From Conidiobolus incongruus B7586 (taxonomy: Eukaryota; Entomophthoromycota; Entomophthoromycetes; Entomophthorales; Conidiobolaceae), in contig JNEM01015870.1 of the NCBI GenBank assembly GCA_000697335.1, positions 1-11,108 of the forward strand: 11,108 nucleotides of DNA, read 5' to 3'. Numbering within the stretch: position 1 is the first letter of the stretch; the number at the start of each line of letters is the position of its first letter. The position numbers were made by a program, and so were the translations under genes. This document shows positions 7,996 through 11,108 of this stretch, piece by piece. Below the pieces are notes generated by a model. That model saw only the letters and a program-made list of their open reading frames with translations. It searched no databases and had not been told where the DNA came from.

Positions 7996-9160
7996 TTTAA
8001 TCAATTAAGAAAAGTGTTAAAATCTTCAAAGTATAGTTTAATTTTAAATATGTGAAAGGTAGGGTTGATCCTCAAGGTTAAAAATAATTCTAAGGTAATA
8101 TTTTCAAAATTTGAATTAATAGATTAAATTTTATAGGGACTATAATATAATAGTAAGTATTTAGGATTTAAGCTAGATTTAAGTAGGGTAGGTTTAAAGG
8201 TAAATTGTTCTAAGTATACAAACATACTAGTTTTATATTTAAAAGGGTTTCTAGATAACTTTGAGTATTGTTGTTCTATAATCCTTTAATTTTCTTCTAA
8301 GTTAAATTTAACAAGGGAATTGATATATTTGATATTGGATTAAAATTCAACAATATTTAAAGGTAAGTTAATTTAAAGTTTTGGAGTAATTATTAAGTTA
8401 GGATATTTGTTATAATTGATAAAATAAAGGCTAAAACCTGTTGCTTTATTGATAAAGGTGTTGAATGAATATTAGAGTTAATAGATATAAGCATCCTAAT
8501 TTAACTAATTAGTGTTAATATAGGCTTTAATCATTTGCTTCAAGGTTTTAATAGTTTTTTCAGCAAGTTTATTGGTTTAATAATGATTAGTAGTAGACAT
8601 AACTAGGTTAATCTTAAAAGAAAAGGATAATAACTTCTAGAATCAAGAGTTAAATTGTACATCTTTATCAAATACAATAGTTTGTAGAATTCTATGGTAG
8701 GTAAAGATATTAGAGAATAACAATTGTACAATATTTTTAGCTATAGAAGTTTTAAAACAAAGAATAAAATAAACATATTTAGAAAATGAATTAATTGCAA
8801 TTAGTAAGTTATTATAACTATTTGTTGATTTAAGGATTTCTATGAAATCAAGTTAGATTTGTTGTTAAGTTTCATTAGGGACTTGTAGGGGAATAAGTTT
8901 ACCATATTTTAGTTGAGTATTATATTTAGTTCTTTAGCATATATCACAGGTATTAGTGTATTTCTGAACTAATTTAACTAGGGAAAGTTAGTAGTACTTT
9001 ATTTTAATTCTCTTAGCAGTTTTTAACTAGTTTTAATATTCTCTAACAGGTAAATCATAGCATTCATTAAATATTGTTTGTTAGATCTTGGGAATGTTAG
9101 GAATATATAGACAATTATTATAATATAGTAAGTTATTGATAATTTTAACTCTTTTGACAT
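7995..9160 (-). pseudogene. Integrase remnant of fossil 2
   Basis: The zinc-binding module is marked by a C-x2-C pair (CDIC) preceded by V-K-L-V-Q-K-Y at about 8935-8975 on the minus strand. The catalytic core follows down to about 8480; its end motif region (S-T-T-N-H-Y, then N-K-L-A-E-K-T-I-K-T-L) lies near 8530-8610. A C-terminal part links it to the chromodomain. The same landmarks in fossil 1 are split by the mariner. The copy is broken and domain edges are approximate. Confidence 0.7.
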
Positions 9161-9419
9161 ATTTTAGTTGGTTTTCTAATAGTTTATAGAGTTCTTCTTT
9201 AACTAAAATAAAGAAATTATTATTTAACAGTGTTTCTTAAGGTAGTTTAATAAATTCTTTATTTCCTTTATTAATAATTATTAAGTTAATATTTGCTGGA
9301 TTTTTACAATTAGAACAAAAGGGTAGGTATGTAAAATTTCTTAACAAAGTATCTATAACATAGTTTTATTAACCTAAGAGATATTGAATAAGGAAAAGGT
9401 AAGCTTGGATAATTTTAAT

Positions 9420-9900
9420 CTATCTAACTTATTTTCTTGATAAATGCTTCTAAGTATTTAAGTAGATAAGTGATTTATAATCTGTAAGTGTTAAGAAAAG
9501 GTTGTAGAATAAGAAATGTAAGTGATTTTTGATTATTTCTACTAAAGCAAAGAGTTTTTGTTTATAAACTAGGTATTTCAATTTAGCTGGTTTTATTTTT
9601 CTTAACTAGAATGTTATTGGTTTTAAGGTAACATTTATAAAGTTAAACTCAACTTATTCTCCCTTATTTATTATTTTATCCTATAGCTATAGGGTAAAAT
9701 ATAAATTAAATTTAAACTAGGTTAACTATCTACTAATTACAAAAGAATTAGAGTTAGTAAAAATAATAGTAGGTAGTTTTAAATTGAAGATAGATAAAGC
9801 AAAAGCATTAGTAATATAGAAAATTAAAGTATTTATGTAAAAAGTGTATAGTGGGGTTTATTCAAAAAAAGAGTCTTTCTTTAAGAGATTAATAAGAAAA
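9420..9900 (-). pseudogene. RNase H remnant of fossil 2
   Basis: The minus strand at about 9440-9560 shows K-L-F-A-L-V-E-I-I-K, then L-T-L-T-D-Y-K-S-L, corresponding to the E-L-L-A-I-V and T-D-H-K-x-L landmarks of gypsy RNase H. It lies between the integrase and reverse transcriptase remains as expected, and the same block is found in fossil 1. It is broken. Confidence 0.68.
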
Positions 9901-9979
9901 GCAACAAGTTCAACAAAAGAATCAATGAAATCTTTAAAGTAATTCAATAATTTAAGTACAAACATAAGTTGATTTTTGT

Positions 9980-10720
9980 TTATAGGTATAGTAAAAGCTT
10001 TAACACTATTGAGTTTAGTTAGATCAATACTAATTTTTTAAGAGGAAACAATATAACTACAAAAAAAAATAGAAGAAGCACTAAAGATATATTTTAATAA
10101 TTTTAAAGGTAATTTATATTCTTAAATAATTTGTAAAACCTAATTAACATGTTAGATATATTCTTCTTTAGTTTTTAAATAGATTAAGATACTATCAAGG
10201 TAAGTGATAATAAAATTATTAAAAACAAGGTTAAAAAGGGAATTGATAAATCAAGTAAAAGTTGTAAAGGTATTACACAATTTAAAGTTTATGACAGTAA
10301 ATTTATAGTAGCCTAAAAAAATATTGAAAGTAGTTAAGGGGATAGAATCTTCTTCAACTTTAATATTGTAATATCTATTCTTAACATTTAGTTTGGTAAA
10401 TATAGTTGATTTAAGTAGTTTATCCCTAATATCATATAGGTTTAATAATAAAGTTTTATCCTTAATAGTTTTAGAGTTTAAAACACAGTTATCAATATAT
10501 AATCTCTAACCACCATTAGCCTTTTATACAAAGAAGATTAGAGATTTTTATAGTGAGGAAAAAAGTCTAATATACCTATTTTCAAGTAGTTTTTAGATTT
10601 CTTCTTTTAAAGTTTAGTATTGTTTAAGAGATAAATGGTAAGTAGGTTTTAAGTATAGTTGTATACCAGGGATTAGTTTAATTTTGTGTTTAATATTATA
10701 TTTAGGTGGTAATTTATTCA
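9980..10720 (-). pseudogene. Reverse transcriptase remnant of fossil 2
   Basis: Legible landmarks on the minus strand are L-I-F-F-V, then K-A-N-G-G, R-L-Y-I-D-N, and N-S-K-T-I-K-D-K at about 10450-10560, and the catalytic box region Y-L-D followed by I-L-I-Y at about 10150-10210. These fit Ty3/gypsy reverse transcriptase and match fossil 1 in sequence and spacing. Upstream, in element sense, the remainder to 11108 would be the protease-to-reverse transcriptase linker. The copy is broken. Confidence 0.77.
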
Positions 10721-11108
10721 CAGATTCAAAAACATTAGCAAATTAACTTATTGTATTGTATAAGAAGTGGTTATTAGATATAACTTCATTAAAATCAACA
10801 GATGAAGTGTTAATAGATGAATAATAAATAGATACATATCCCTATAAATTATTTAGGTTTTTGATTAGCTTTTTATATTAATTTTTACTTATAATGATAG
10901 AATTATTTGCTACAATTATAGAGTTAGTGTTAGGTAAAGTATTTAATAGTTTTATAGTAGGGTAATGTAGATTTTTTAAGATTAATTCTACTAATTTCTT
11001 TTAGAATGTGAAAGAAATAAATTTGTAACTTTCTAGGGTAATATCTATAAATATAAAACTGTGATATTCAAACTAATTTTAACCTAGTATAAAATTATAA
11101 CTAATGTC

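Larger units (their letters stand above)
7361..11108 (-). mobile_element. Ty3/gypsy chromovirus-type LTR retrotransposon fossil 2, cut by the window edge
   Basis: The minus strand carries, in plus-strand order, a probable 3' LTR, polypurine tract, chromodomain, integrase, RNase H and reverse transcriptase remains, the same architecture and orientation as fossil 1. Spacings agree with fossil 1 once the mariner is removed. Judging from fossil 1, the protease would begin beyond 11108, so protease, gag and the 5' LTR are outside the window. The element is broken in many places. Its pol is a relative of fossil 1, but its LTR sequence is unlike, so it is a different family or a distant subfamily. 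Age cannot be estimated without the second LTR; its state of decay looks similar to or slightly less than that of fossil 1. Confidence 0.82.

Noticed and set aside
1-11108. Mitochondrial or other organelle DNA, suggested by the base composition
   Set aside because: No organelle protein gene, rRNA or tRNA is visible; the content is nuclear-type mobile elements.

Overview
The window is a very AT-rich block made of mobile-element fossils; I find no host gene, rRNA, tRNA or CRISPR array. It holds two Ty3/gypsy chromovirus-type LTR retrotransposon fossils lying head to tail, both reading on the minus strand, and one mariner-type DNA transposon on the plus strand nested in the first of them. G+C is roughly one fifth by eye, and scanning by eye I found a single CpG dinucleotide (984-985). 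Chromoviruses, a mariner element and heavy C-to-T / G-to-A decay together suggest an AT-rich, repeat-filled compartment of a fungal genome, perhaps one shaped by repeat-induced point mutation (RIP) or cytosine methylation. The fungal assignment is an inference; another AT-rich eukaryote cannot be excluded.

Layout. 1-144: almost pure A/T flank. 145-7083: fossil 1, with a left LTR (145-526, the 3' LTR in element sense), a polypurine tract on the minus strand (527-534), then in plus-strand order chromodomain, integrase, RNase H, reverse transcriptase, protease and gag remains, and a right LTR (about 6700-7083, the 5' LTR in element sense). 1574-2891: a 1318-bp mariner with 27-bp terminal inverted repeats and a TA duplication, sitting inside the integrase core of fossil 1. 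7084-7360: AT-rich spacer. About 7361-7758: probable 3' LTR of fossil 2, followed by its polypurine tract and then chromodomain, integrase, RNase H and reverse transcriptase remains. Fossil 2 runs off the right edge at 11108 before its protease and gag are reached.

History. Once the mariner is subtracted, the spacing from polypurine tract to integrase end (about 820 bp) and from there to the reverse transcriptase core (about 1950 bp) is nearly the same in the two fossils. They are therefore collinear relatives, although their LTRs do not look alike. The order of events is: fossil 1 inserted, the mariner landed in its integrase region at a TA site, and all three decayed. The mariner is better preserved: its frame can be followed for about 345 codons with all three catalytic aspartates, but six in-frame stop codons make it inactive. 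Nothing here appears able to make a functional protein today.
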